Part shown: piece by piece, positions 1 to 7,687 of the stretch | How the letters are laid out: the number at the start of each line of letters is the position of its first letter | How positions within the stretch are numbered: position 1 is the stretch's first letter | Assembly: GCA_003224085.1 (NCBI GenBank) | Contig: QHYK01000045.1 | Location: forward strand, 1-64,000 | Reading direction: 5' to 3' | DNA length: 64,000 nucleotides | Source: Acidobacteriota bacterium | Lineage (GTDB): Bacteria > Acidobacteriota > Terriglobia > Acidiferrales > UBA7541 | Position numbers and translations under genes: made by a program | The notes under the pieces: model-generated | The model's database searches: none | Seen by the model: the letters and a program-made list of their open reading frames with translations, nothing else | What the model was told of the DNA's origin: nothing

Positions 1-76
1 TCCAAAACGTACAGTGGCCCTTCGCAACCAAGCTTAATCCGACTTCTCATCTCTCTTACGCGAGGATTGCACTTCC

Positions 77-2053
77 ATGAGCGCTCTACAAAGAATGTCT
101 CACCTGTTGTTTACCTTGCTTGCCGCATTCCTGTCCCTGGCTCTGGTTTCTACTGCCTTCGCCCAGGCCAGCTACGACCTCCGCTCCCCGGATAACCGCA
201 TCGAAGTCCGAATCCGCACCGCCCCCAATGTGCGATATGACCTTCTCTTAAAGGGCCGCCCCCTACTTCAGGATTCCACTCTTTCTCTCGATGTCGATCA
301 CAAGACCCTTGGCACTAGCGCCAAAGTCCTCTCTGCCAAGAAACGCACATACGACCAGACCATCGAGCCTCCGGTCCGCCAAAAATTTGCCAAGATTCGC
401 GAGCACTACAATGAATTGCGCCTCGAAATGGACGGCAACTACGCCGTTACCTTCCGCGCCTTCAATGAAGGCGCAGCCTATCGCTTCGAAACTACGCTTC
501 CACAGCCCCAGGTGAAAATCTACGGCGAAGAAGTGAACCTCCATTTCACCAGCGATACCACCGTCTTCTATCCGCAGGAAGACAGTTTGTTCTCCCACAA
601 TGAACGCAGATACGTTCGGCAACATCTCAGCCAGGTTGCCCCCGAGTTCATCGCTACCATGCCCGCGGTCCTCGACGCCGGCGAAGGCGCCAAACTCGCC
701 GTCGCAGAATCCGATGTCGAGGACTATCCCGGAATGTGGCTGCACGGCACCGCCGGGGTTGGCCTCGTCGGCTTTTTCCCCGGTTATCCGCTGAAAGAAA
801 AGTTGGAGAGAGACAGAGATTTCCGGGTCGCGGAAGCCGCTGACTACATCGCCGTAACATCCGGTACACGCACGTTTCCCTGGCGCCTGTTTGGCATCGT
901 CGATCGCGATGCCGACCTTCTGACAAACCAACTCGTCTGGCTTTTGGCCAAGCCTTCGCAACTGCAGGACACTTCCTGGATCAAACCCGGCAAAGTTGCT
1001 TGGGACTGGTGGAACTTCAACAATGTCTACGACGTCGACTTCAAAGCGGGAGTCAACACGCAAACTTACAAGTACTACATCGACTTTGCCGCCAAGTACG
1101 GCCTCCAGTACGTCATTCTCGACGAAGGCTGGTACAAGCTTGGAAATGTTCTGGAAGTCGTTCCCGAAATCAACATGGAAGAGCTCACCACCTACGCCAA
1201 GGAGAAAAACGTCGGGATCATTCTCTGGGTCATCTGGAAGTCGCTCGACGATCAGCTCATTCGCGCGCTCGACCTCTATGCCAAATGGGGCGTTAAGGGC
1301 ATCAAGGTGGATTTCATGCAGCGCGACGACCAGAAGCTCATCAATTTCTATTACAAAGTCTGCAGCGAAGCGGCCAAGCGCAAAATGCTCGTCGATTTCC
1401 ATGGCGGCCAGAAGCAGATCACAATGACTCGCACGTGGCCCAACATGATTAGCGGTGAAGGCGTTCGTGGCATGGAGTGGAGCAAGTGGAGCGCCGAATC
1501 CGAACCCACACACAACGTCACTTTGCCCTTCACGCGGATGTTCCTGGGCCCCATGGACTACACGCCCGGTGCCATGCGCAATGCCACACGGACCACATTT
1601 GCGCCCATCTTCCAGCAGCCCATGGCTTTGGGGACGCGCTGCCACCAATTGGCTATGTACGTAGTCTACGAGTCACCGCTGCAGATGCTCTCGGACAGCC
1701 CCTCGAACTATTTGCGCGAGCCGGAAGCCATGGAGTTTCTTGGGCCCGTTCCCTCCGTGTGGGATGACACTAGAGCGCTTGATGGCCGCATCTCCGAATA
1801 TGTTTTGGTCGCGAGAAGGAGCGGCAACGACTGGTATGTGGGCGCGATGAGTGATTGGATGGCACGCGAGTTGGAAGTCGATTTTTCCTTCCTAGCGGAC
1901 GGCAATTTCACGATGGATGCTTACCAGGACGGCGTAAACGCCGACCGCATGGCTGGTGACTACAAAAAGATAGAAATACAAGTCAACAGGAACACCAAGT
2001 TGAAGATAAAATTGGCTCCTGGTGGTGGCTGGGCAGCGCACCTCCACCCATAA
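77..2053 (+). CDS. Secreted glycoside hydrolase family 97 (alpha-galactosidase/alpha-glucosidase type)
   Basis: A 658-residue protein with a signal peptide (about residues 1-30, ending AFA-Q), so it acts outside the cytoplasm. The layout is that of GH97: an N-terminal beta-sandwich (about 30-300), a TIM barrel with LDEGWY near 348, GIKVDF near 408-413 and a GEGVRG loop near 460, then a small C-terminal beta domain. GH97 enzymes cleave alpha-linked galactosides or glucosides. The Asp at about 412 on the barrel strand (KVDFM) sits where retaining members carry their nucleophile, which favours an alpha-galactosidase-like enzyme; this is inference. Length is normal for the family. A GAGG about 12 bases before the ATG could be the ribosome site. 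It stands alone, with a decayed region after it. Confidence 0.9.
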   Translation: MSALQRMSHLLFTLLAAFLSLALVSTAFAQASYDLRSPDNRIEVRIRTAPNVRYDLLLKGRPLLQDSTLSLDVDHKTLGTSAKVLSAKKRTYDQTIEPPVRQKFAKIREHYNELRLEMDGNYAVTFRAFNEGAAYRFETTLPQPQVKIYGEEVNLHFTSDTTVFYPQEDSLFSHNERRYVRQHLSQVAPEFIATMPAVLDAGEGAKLAVAESDVEDYPGMWLHGTAGVGLVGFFPGYPLKEKLERDRDFRVAEAADYIAVTSGTRTFPWRLFGIVDRDADLLTNQLVWLLAKPSQLQDTSWIKPGKVAWDWWNFNNVYDVDFKAGVNTQTYKYYIDFAAKYGLQYVILDEGWYKLGNVLEVVPEINMEELTTYAKEKNVGIILWVIWKSLDDQLIRALDLYAKWGVKGIKVDFMQRDDQKLINFYYKVCSEAAKRKMLVDFHGGQKQITMTRTWPNMISGEGVRGMEWSKWSAESEPTHNVTLPFTRMFLGPMDYTPGAMRNATRTTFAPIFQQPMALGTRCHQLAMYVVYESPLQMLSDSPSNYLREPEAMEFLGPVPSVWDDTRALDGRISEYVLVARRSGNDWYVGAMSDWMARELEVDFSFLADGNFTMDAYQDGVNADRMAGDYKKIEIQVNRNTKLKIKLAPGGGWAAHLHP

Positions 2054-2788
2054 GAATTCGCGGATCTCTCATAGAACCTTTGCGTGATTGGTCCGTGGGG
2101 CGAATGGGGGAGTTCAGGACCCCTCAAAAAAATCTAAGTGACTGTGGCGCCGTGCCTTGGCTTAGATCTTTCCTCGTTCGCAACGAGACGTTCCCAGGCC
2201 TGGGAATGCAAGTTTGAGTAACGGGTACAAGAATGTGGTGCATAATTTGGTCCCATGCTCCCCTGGCTTTCTCAGTGGCCGGTTTTGGGTGACCCCTGAG
2301 GATGAGAAGGAGGGTGGCAGGGATCGAATCCAGGTCCGACGCTTGGGAAGCTTGCAGCAAGAATCTGTAGATCTGAACTGGCGGTACTTAACAAATTTGA
2401 CGGGGCCAAAGCTGGAAAATGAATGGAAAATGAGGCATCAGGAGATTATTGCCAGTCGGATTCCACGAGATCCTGGAGGCGGACGTTGGGCAGGTCGAGT
2501 TGGATGCGAAGTTGGCGTTTGAGGTCGGGGCGTGCAAGCCTAATTTCGGACCGGGGCAAAGAATCAAAGATTTGGTTCTTTGTTGCGGTTTGGCTTCCAG
2601 ATCAGTGAATAGCGAAACGGGCCTGAACCAGATTGAATAGTCTGCGATAGGAGTGTAATTGGCGTCCGGAAAGCTATAGTGATTTGAAAATTCCCAGGCA
2701 TGGGAAACAGCATCTTCCCGTTGGAATCCCCGAAGCCGACCGCATCCGTCCCCACTGACCCAATCCGAGGGAATCGGCCTGGATTGCC
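2054..2788. other. Gene-poor decayed stretch
   Basis: No reading frame here looks like a real protein; frames are short and low in complexity. The stretch contains a tRNA/tmRNA-like 3' end (listed separately) and leads into a truncated integrase. This is the pattern of an old integration scar next to selC. Confidence 0.5.
2308..2360 (-). other. tmRNA/tRNA 3'-end-like fragment, possible attachment-site scar
   Basis: On the minus strand this reads as a T-arm-like block (core GGATTCGATCC, 2321-2331) followed by CTGCCACCCTCC, which resembles the 3' end of many tmRNA genes (TTCGATTCCCGCCACCTCCACCA-like). It also contains TTCCCAA, which looks like a Gly(CCC) anticodon loop, but the flanking stem does not pair well. 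No 5' half, D-arm or tag reading frame is present. With an integrase relic 450 bases away, a leftover attachment site is the simplest reading. The RNA class is not certain. Confidence 0.35.
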
Positions 2789-3193
2789 GTGCCAGAAAGA
2801 ACGTCGTTTATCGACGCGTCTCCACCACGGCGGTTTGCTTTGCGCTGGCGAAAGAAACGAAGCAATCCCCACGGCTTCCTGTTTCCGAACCGGCGCGGCA
2901 CTCGGCCACGTTTGCGGGACAACGTGGTGAAGTACGGCCTGAAGCCCGTGCTTCGTAAACTCGGAATACCATCGCAGGAGGTTGGCCTTCATGCGTTCCG
3001 GCATGGGCTAGCCAGTGAACTGGCGCACGCGGGTACGCCATTGCCCACGCTCCAGCAACAAATGCGGCACGCGGACATCACAACGACGCTTCGCGTGTAT
3101 ACGCATGTGATCCCCGATTCGCAGCGGAAAGCTGTAGAAGCGGCAGCAATCCCCGCCAATCAGTACAATGTACCGATTGGCACAGAAAATTAG
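2789..3193 (+). pseudogene. Tyrosine recombinase (phage-type integrase), C-terminal remnant
   Basis: From about residue 45 (2920 onward) the frame matches the catalytic half of a tyrosine recombinase: GLHAFRHGLASEL (HxxR box), MRHADITTTLRVYTHVI (histidine and the tyrosine nucleophile). The N-terminal DNA-binding domain and the first catalytic arginine are absent, and the first 40 residues are unrelated low-quality sequence, so the gene is 5'-truncated. It ends 27 bases from the 3' end of tRNA-Sec and points at it, the usual place of an integrase that used a tRNA gene as its attachment site. It cannot be an active recombinase as it stands. Confidence 0.75.
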
Positions 3194-3219
3194 CCGCAAA
3201 CTGTTTGTGTTGAATAGGT

Positions 3220-3318
3220 TGGCGGAAGCGTGTGGGAGTCGAACCCACCATTCGACCCGCGAAGGACCGAATCGCCGGCTTTGAAGGCCGGGGAGATCAC
3301 CGGACCCCTTTCGCCTCC
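3220..3318 (-). tRNA. selC: tRNA-Sec (anticodon UCA)
   Basis: On the minus strand the 99 bases fold as a bacterial selenocysteine tRNA. The acceptor stem starts GGAGGCGA and pairs with ACGCTTCC (eighth pair mismatched). The anticodon arm is CCGGC-CTTCAAA-GCCGG, giving UCA. There is a long variable arm with an ATTCG/CGAAT stem, a T-arm GTGGG-TTCGACT-CCCAC, discriminator G and an encoded CCA (3220-3222). The long acceptor and extra arm separate it from a suppressor tRNA. It implies that the organism decodes UGA as selenocysteine, although selA, selB, selD and any obvious selenoprotein are absent from this window. Confidence 0.92.
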
Positions 3319-3391
3319 GAGTACGGAGTCTATCATGCGACGTGCACTTGATTGGACACGGCCAAGTCGTCGGCCGCTTCGGTGACTGACT

Positions 3392-3739
3392 TTGATTCTA
3401 ACGCATCGCGATTTAGAATCCGACCGGCTCTGCGCGGAAATGTGGACGGCCGTCCAAAGCGACCCCGAATACGCGGGCAAGACGACGCTCTTCATCCTGC
3501 CAGACTTTGGCCGGGACTCAGACAATGACTCAAGTTCAAGTGGGAACGGATTTCAGCATCATCGTAGGGGAGACACGCTGTCCCGAACCACGTGGATGAT
3601 GGCCATGGGAGCAGGCGTGCGCGAAGGAGTGGTTTTCGACCGGCTGGTGGCGTCGATCGACCTCGTTCCGACTCTGGGTTCGATGCTGGGCTTTTCTCCC
3701 ACACTCGCGCAGGGCAAACCCATCCCGGAACTACTATAG
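3392..3739 (+). pseudogene. Alkaline-phosphatase-superfamily protein, C-terminal remnant
   Basis: The 115-residue frame resembles only the last part of sulfatase/phosphatase-fold proteins: KTTLFILPDFGRDSD, GNGFQHHRRGD, and DLVPTLGSMLGF near the end. The nucleophile region and first metal ligands are missing, and the frame begins within 75 bases of the tRNA-Sec 5' end. The 5' part was probably lost when the selC region was rearranged. It is followed after 6 bases by another broken gene (ATG at 3746), so the two were likely an operon. The original substrate cannot be inferred. Confidence 0.6.
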
Positions 3740-3745
3740 TTGCAA

Positions 3746-4625
3746 ATGCTTCCGCGTGATCTCAAACCCGAACATCTCAGAGGCTATCCGCCACAAGCGA
3801 GGAAACTCGTCTGCGACCATCTTCAAACGCTGCGATTGCTTCCCCTGAGCTTCTTGCCGAGCCTGTTACGCGAGGCCATTGAATACGATTTCAGATTCCC
3901 CGTTGAGCGCAAGACCATCGAGAGAGAGATTTCGAATTTGAGCGCTCTTTCGGGCGAACAGCTGAATGAGTGGTTTCGAGAGTTCGTGGCTATTCATCTT
4001 TCCCACGCCCTCGAAAATCTTGATTGGATAAACGCGCCCGGCGCAATTCCTGGAAGAACTCTCGGCGTACTTTTGGACCACCCACCAAATGGATGCATTC
4101 CGCAAAGCAGCGACAGATTACGCCGACCGGCTGCGCCAGGCCTCCCCCCTGAACTCCCCACTTTACAAAGGCTATGGATCACCATCATCGCTCAGATGCG
4201 CGCCCCGCCGATTTCGGTTTCAGCGACGCCGGAGACGAGGTGCTGAATCGCTTTCAGGTCAGGCTGCTGACCGAGGGTTCCGGAACCCAGATTTTCAGCA
4301 CCACATTCACTCAATGGGAGGCGCGCGCAACCACTCACTATGCTGGTTCGCTTCGCGCCGCGCCAACGACAAAGATCGATGAACGAACTGCTGTCTGGGC
4401 ACCTAGGCGATGAAGAACTCGATCCCGCTGGTTCGCTGATCGATGCCGATATGGGTGCCTACTATACCTGGCTGAACCAGCAGCGATTGGAGCGAAGCAG
4501 GCTTCCTTTCTGGTTTGGTTTGAAAATCATAATGAGGAACTGGCCATTGGGCCTTCGATACCGCGCGGAACAGAATCAACAACAACAGCAGCGGACCTCC
4601 GAGAATTGCTTGCCTGGATAACATG
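3746..4625 (+). pseudogene. Hypothetical protein, broken by several frameshifts
   Basis: Continuous coding character switches frame repeatedly. The start (MLPRDLKPEHLRGYPPQARK) runs in one frame to about 4040, continues from about 4056 as AYFWTTHQMDAFRKAATDY in another, then DAGDEVLNRFQVRLLTEG near 4225, LVRFAPRQRQRSMNELLSGHL near 4343, and finally WFENHNEELAIGPSIPRGTE in a further frame ending at a TGA at about 4625. Joined, these would make one protein of roughly 290 residues without a known domain that I can name. The breaks show a decaying gene, or less likely clustered sequencing errors. It follows the phosphatase-fold relic by 6 bases. Confidence 0.6.
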
Positions 4626-4659
4626 AGTATTTGCGAGGGACTTACCGCGCGGACTGAGC

Positions 4660-7200
4660 TCAATTGCGCTGGGAAACCAGCGTCGCGGCTTGGTTGGTAC
4701 GAATGAGGGCTGCGACCAGGTCATAGAGCGCGGGACTCGTGCAAACTTCGTAGAATGGGTGTTCTGTAGGTCGGCCAACTTTTCCATCCGGAAGCAATTG
4801 GCGCGCAAAAGCTTTGCGAAGGACCAGGAGTTCCACGGATTCACCGAGCGGGACTTCGCCATAAACGAGCGTGACGTTTTGCTTGCCCCATGGCATGTCG
4901 AGTTTTGTTTCGACAGTGTCGAGGGAGATTTCCTCGGAAAGCTTTTTGAAGCCCTCCTCGTTGAGCTCAATGCCGTTCATGTTGTAGCGGACAAGGAATT
5001 CGTCCAACTCTTCGGCGGAGGCGCCCTCCATGGTGTTTAGGAATTGGAAGACAGAAAAATGCGTCTTCTGTTTGGCTAGCATGCGTTTGGCGAGCTTGGA
5101 GCAGCCGGACAGGCGGTCGGAAAGATTAAGCGCTTTCGAAATCATGATCCGTGAATCACCGTCCACCCAGTACGTGGGAGCGTCCCCCTGAAAAGCGACG
5201 CCTAAACCAAGTTCGAGAGCAGGAAGATTGCTGCAAGAAGCGCCCTCGTTATAGGAGTTGCATACTGCGAGAATCTGCCGGGAGAGGATACAGGCTTTGG
5301 CCACGGGGCGCGCGTAGGTCACAGACGATTCCGTTTCGAAAATCGCCAGAATGATGGCATCGCCTTCGATAAAAACCTTCTTAGCGCCGTAGCGGTCCAA
5401 AAGTTTTTTCACCGGCTCGTGCAAATTCAGGCTGAAGTGTGACGCGGGGTTCAATCCGCGAGAGAGAAGATCCTGAGTCATGCGCGTAGAGCCGCGAACG
5501 TCCGCCTTAATGATGACGTGAGAAATGACAATGTCTTGCTCCAGCCTGGCTTCCTCCGCGAGAACGCACTCATAGAGGCAATTGTTCATGCGCGAGAGGT
5601 CGCGAGCCTTTTCGGTGCTGACCAGATTAATGCGCTCCATATTTGTCGTCAGGTGCTCGGCGTCACGAAGATCCCGATGCAGGCGGAAGAAGTCACTCGC
5701 GAACCGCAAAATAAATTCTTTCATCTCCTCCCGGGAGTAACGTTGAATCCTCCGGGAAAGCTCTTCAATGGTTCGCAGCGACAGCTTCTTCGCCGGGACC
5801 TGCTTGATGACTCTTTCCACTTGCTTCAGCTCGTCTTTGGAAACTAACGCCCGACGAAGCTGCTGAAGATGCAAAGGTGGACAGTATTCCGCAACGATGG
5901 GGCGAACTTCATAACTAGCCAGCACGCAAAAAAGCATTTCGTATTGCTCAAGGCGATCCAGCAGCCGCGTCAAAAGCTGGGCGCGCAGAGGTGCGGATTC
6001 CTCCGGCCCCGTCTTTGCCTCGAACAGGCGCTGCGCGTTTTCCGGATCGTCGAGGTACTCGCTGAGCCTGGAGGCCTTTCCTTTGCGGAAGAAATCCAGC
6101 TTCTGACGGGCTTCTTCCACTTGAGGGCCGATTTCTTCCAGCTTAAGTTCCTGGTGTTTGAGCCGCCCTTCGATATCGTGCAAAGAGGCTTTGAGGTCGG
6201 CAGGATCATCGGAGCTCAGGAATTTGTTGAAAAAACTCTCGCCACGGTCGAGGCGCTTTTGCGTAGCTTCACGCTGCTCCTCAAGATTCGTAATCTCGTC
6301 GCGGATGGCTTGAACGCTCTCAAGCAAAGCCGTATGCAATTCGACGGCCTCCTTGTGGGCCGGATCATCGGCCACGGTTATGCCGGCCTCGCGGAGAAAT
6401 TCCTGAAAGAGAGCATCCATGCCCTCGAAGCGGTCCGGGTCCCGCGCATAATTTCCAAGAAGCACGTAGTTCTCAAGGAAAAATACGTCATCTTTGCCGC
6501 CATCGAGAAAAATCAGGCGGTTTTTGCAAAGCTCGTAGTAAGGAGAAAAGTCTTCTCCGAATAAGGCGCGGCGTGTCTTGGCGATGGTGTTCTCTTCGAT
6601 ATCCACCAGAATCTGGGCAACTTGCTGGCCCACGCGCCGGATGACGGAGCGCCGCGAGGCCTGGAGCTCCGACAAACGCGCTTTGATGACGTGCGCCTGC
6701 TGGCTGCGCTCGAAATGCTCACCGCGCTGGCGAACCCACTCCTTCCCTTCCAGGATGATGTTGGCGAACTGATTGCCGATTTCCGAAGTAAGAAACTTCA
6801 GCAGGCTCAATCGAAACAGGAGGTCAATCTCAATGTTTTTGTGGTACTTCGCCTGGGTCAGAGCACTCTGTAAGAGTTCGGACAACAGCTTGCGAAAAGC
6901 GACGGAGTCCGGCCCGCGCGAGGGGCGCGGCTCCATGCCGGGGGCCTGCGCGGAGCTCGTGTGCTGGCGGATAAGGTCGAGCAGGTAATCGCGAGCCGCC
7001 TGAACGAATTTGGGGCTGAGGAAAACGTCGTGGTGAATGTTGTCGACGCCGATGGCCAGCGTCCCCATGGGGATCGTGACGTTATAGCTCTTCAGACCGA
7101 TTCCGGACGGTTCGGGCGAGCTGAATATGGAAAGTTGGCTGGACATGTCCTTCGGCCACAGGGCTGTTCCCAAGCTAACAGCCGGACAGGGGGCGGGCAA
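4660..7200 (-). CDS. Large coiled-coil protein with class III nucleotide-cyclase-like C-terminal domain
   Basis: An 846-residue soluble protein without signal peptide. Residues 100-540 are helical and charged, with a likely coiled coil at about 290-380 (runs such as EITNLEEQREATQKRL). From about 558 a class III cyclase-like fold appears: IIKADVRGST (Asp567) and FIEGDAIILAIF (Asp614) match the two metal-binding aspartates, and LGLGVAFQGDAP plus SKALNLSDRL resemble the later cyclase strands. Substrate-choosing residues cannot be assigned, so cyclase activity is only possible. The frame opens with TTG at 7200; an ATG at 7146 is an alternative, and neither has a well-spaced ribosome site. It follows tsaE by 58 bases, probably in the nnr-tsaE operon. 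I do not recognise a named family. Confidence 0.7.
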   Translation of the reverse strand: MPAPCPAVSLGTALWPKDMSSQLSIFSSPEPSGIGLKSYNVTIPMGTLAIGVDNIHHDVFLSPKFVQAARDYLLDLIRQHTSSAQAPGMEPRPSRGPDSVAFRKLLSELLQSALTQAKYHKNIEIDLLFRLSLLKFLTSEIGNQFANIILEGKEWVRQRGEHFERSQQAHVIKARLSELQASRRSVIRRVGQQVAQILVDIEENTIAKTRRALFGEDFSPYYELCKNRLIFLDGGKDDVFFLENYVLLGNYARDPDRFEGMDALFQEFLREAGITVADDPAHKEAVELHTALLESVQAIRDEITNLEEQREATQKRLDRGESFFNKFLSSDDPADLKASLHDIEGRLKHQELKLEEIGPQVEEARQKLDFFRKGKASRLSEYLDDPENAQRLFEAKTGPEESAPLRAQLLTRLLDRLEQYEMLFCVLASYEVRPIVAEYCPPLHLQQLRRALVSKDELKQVERVIKQVPAKKLSLRTIEELSRRIQRYSREEMKEFILRFASDFFRLHRDLRDAEHLTTNMERINLVSTEKARDLSRMNNCLYECVLAEEARLEQDIVISHVIIKADVRGSTRMTQDLLSRGLNPASHFSLNLHEPVKKLLDRYGAKKVFIEGDAIILAIFETESSVTYARPVAKACILSRQILAVCNSYNEGASCSNLPALELGLGVAFQGDAPTYWVDGDSRIMISKALNLSDRLSGCSKLAKRMLAKQKTHFSVFQFLNTMEGASAEELDEFLVRYNMNGIELNEEGFKKLSEEISLDTVETKLDMPWGKQNVTLVYGEVPLGESVELLVLRKAFARQLLPDGKVGRPTEHPFYEVCTSPALYDLVAALIRTNQAATLVSQRN

Positions 7201-7258
7201 GGAATCCAGGGGACAGGCGTAACCAGGTAGTTAGCGGAGAGACCCAGAGCGACGTGAG

Positions 7259-7687
7259 TCAGGGGGGATCCAGGACCGAAATTCGGCGGGTGTCGCCTCC
7301 GAGATGCTCAAGCCGCACGCGGAGCACGGGCCAAGGGGACGGAAGAGGGAACTTCTCGGACCATTCGAGGATGGCTACGGCAGGGACGCCGAACATGTCC
7401 TCCAAGCCGAGCGTCTCAAAGTCGTGAAAGGTCTCAATGCGGTAGAGGTCGGCGTGGAAGACCTCGGCTTGCTTGCCATAAACGTGGACGAGCGTAAATG
7501 TTGGGCTGGTCACATCGTTCTCGTTGGCGGCGCCGAGGCCTGAAACCAGGCCTTTGGTCAAAGTGGTCTTCCCCGTGCCTAAATCTCCGGTCAGGAGCAC
7601 TAAGACTGGTGGTTTCAATCGTTTAGCGAATTCCCTGCCCCATTGAACGGTCTCCTCGGAGGAATGGGTAATGATTTCTTCAGCCAA
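7259..7687 (-). CDS. tsaE: tRNA threonylcarbamoyladenosine biosynthesis ATPase TsaE
   Basis: TsaE is the ATPase that works with TsaB and TsaD to put the threonylcarbamoyl group on A37 of ANN-decoding tRNAs. The 142-residue protein has Walker A GDLGTGKTT (34-42), SPTFTLVHVY (61-70), HADLYRI (78-84) and ILEWSEK (106-112), all characteristic. I chose a TTG start at 7687 that overlaps the nnr stop codon (TTGGCTGA), because residues before it belong to the nnr frame and a GGAG lies 10 bases upstream; the longer frame to 7873 is overlap. Coupling of nnr and tsaE is common in bacteria, and the overlap suggests translational coupling. Confidence 0.92.
   Translation of the reverse strand: MAEEIITHSSEETVQWGREFAKRLKPPVLVLLTGDLGTGKTTLTKGLVSGLGAANENDVTSPTFTLVHVYGKQAEVFHADLYRIETFHDFETLGLEDMFGVPAVAILEWSEKFPLPSPWPVLRVRLEHLGGDTRRISVLDPP

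Noticed and set aside
263-1648. Long open frame on the minus strand inside the GH97 gene
   Set aside because: Its product has no recognisable motif and mirrors codon bias of the GH97 gene, which has signal peptide and full family motifs.
2318-2380. A complete tRNA-Gly(CCC)
   Set aside because: The anticodon-like TTCCCAA is there, but the anticodon stem has mismatches and no D-arm or 5' acceptor strand can be found.
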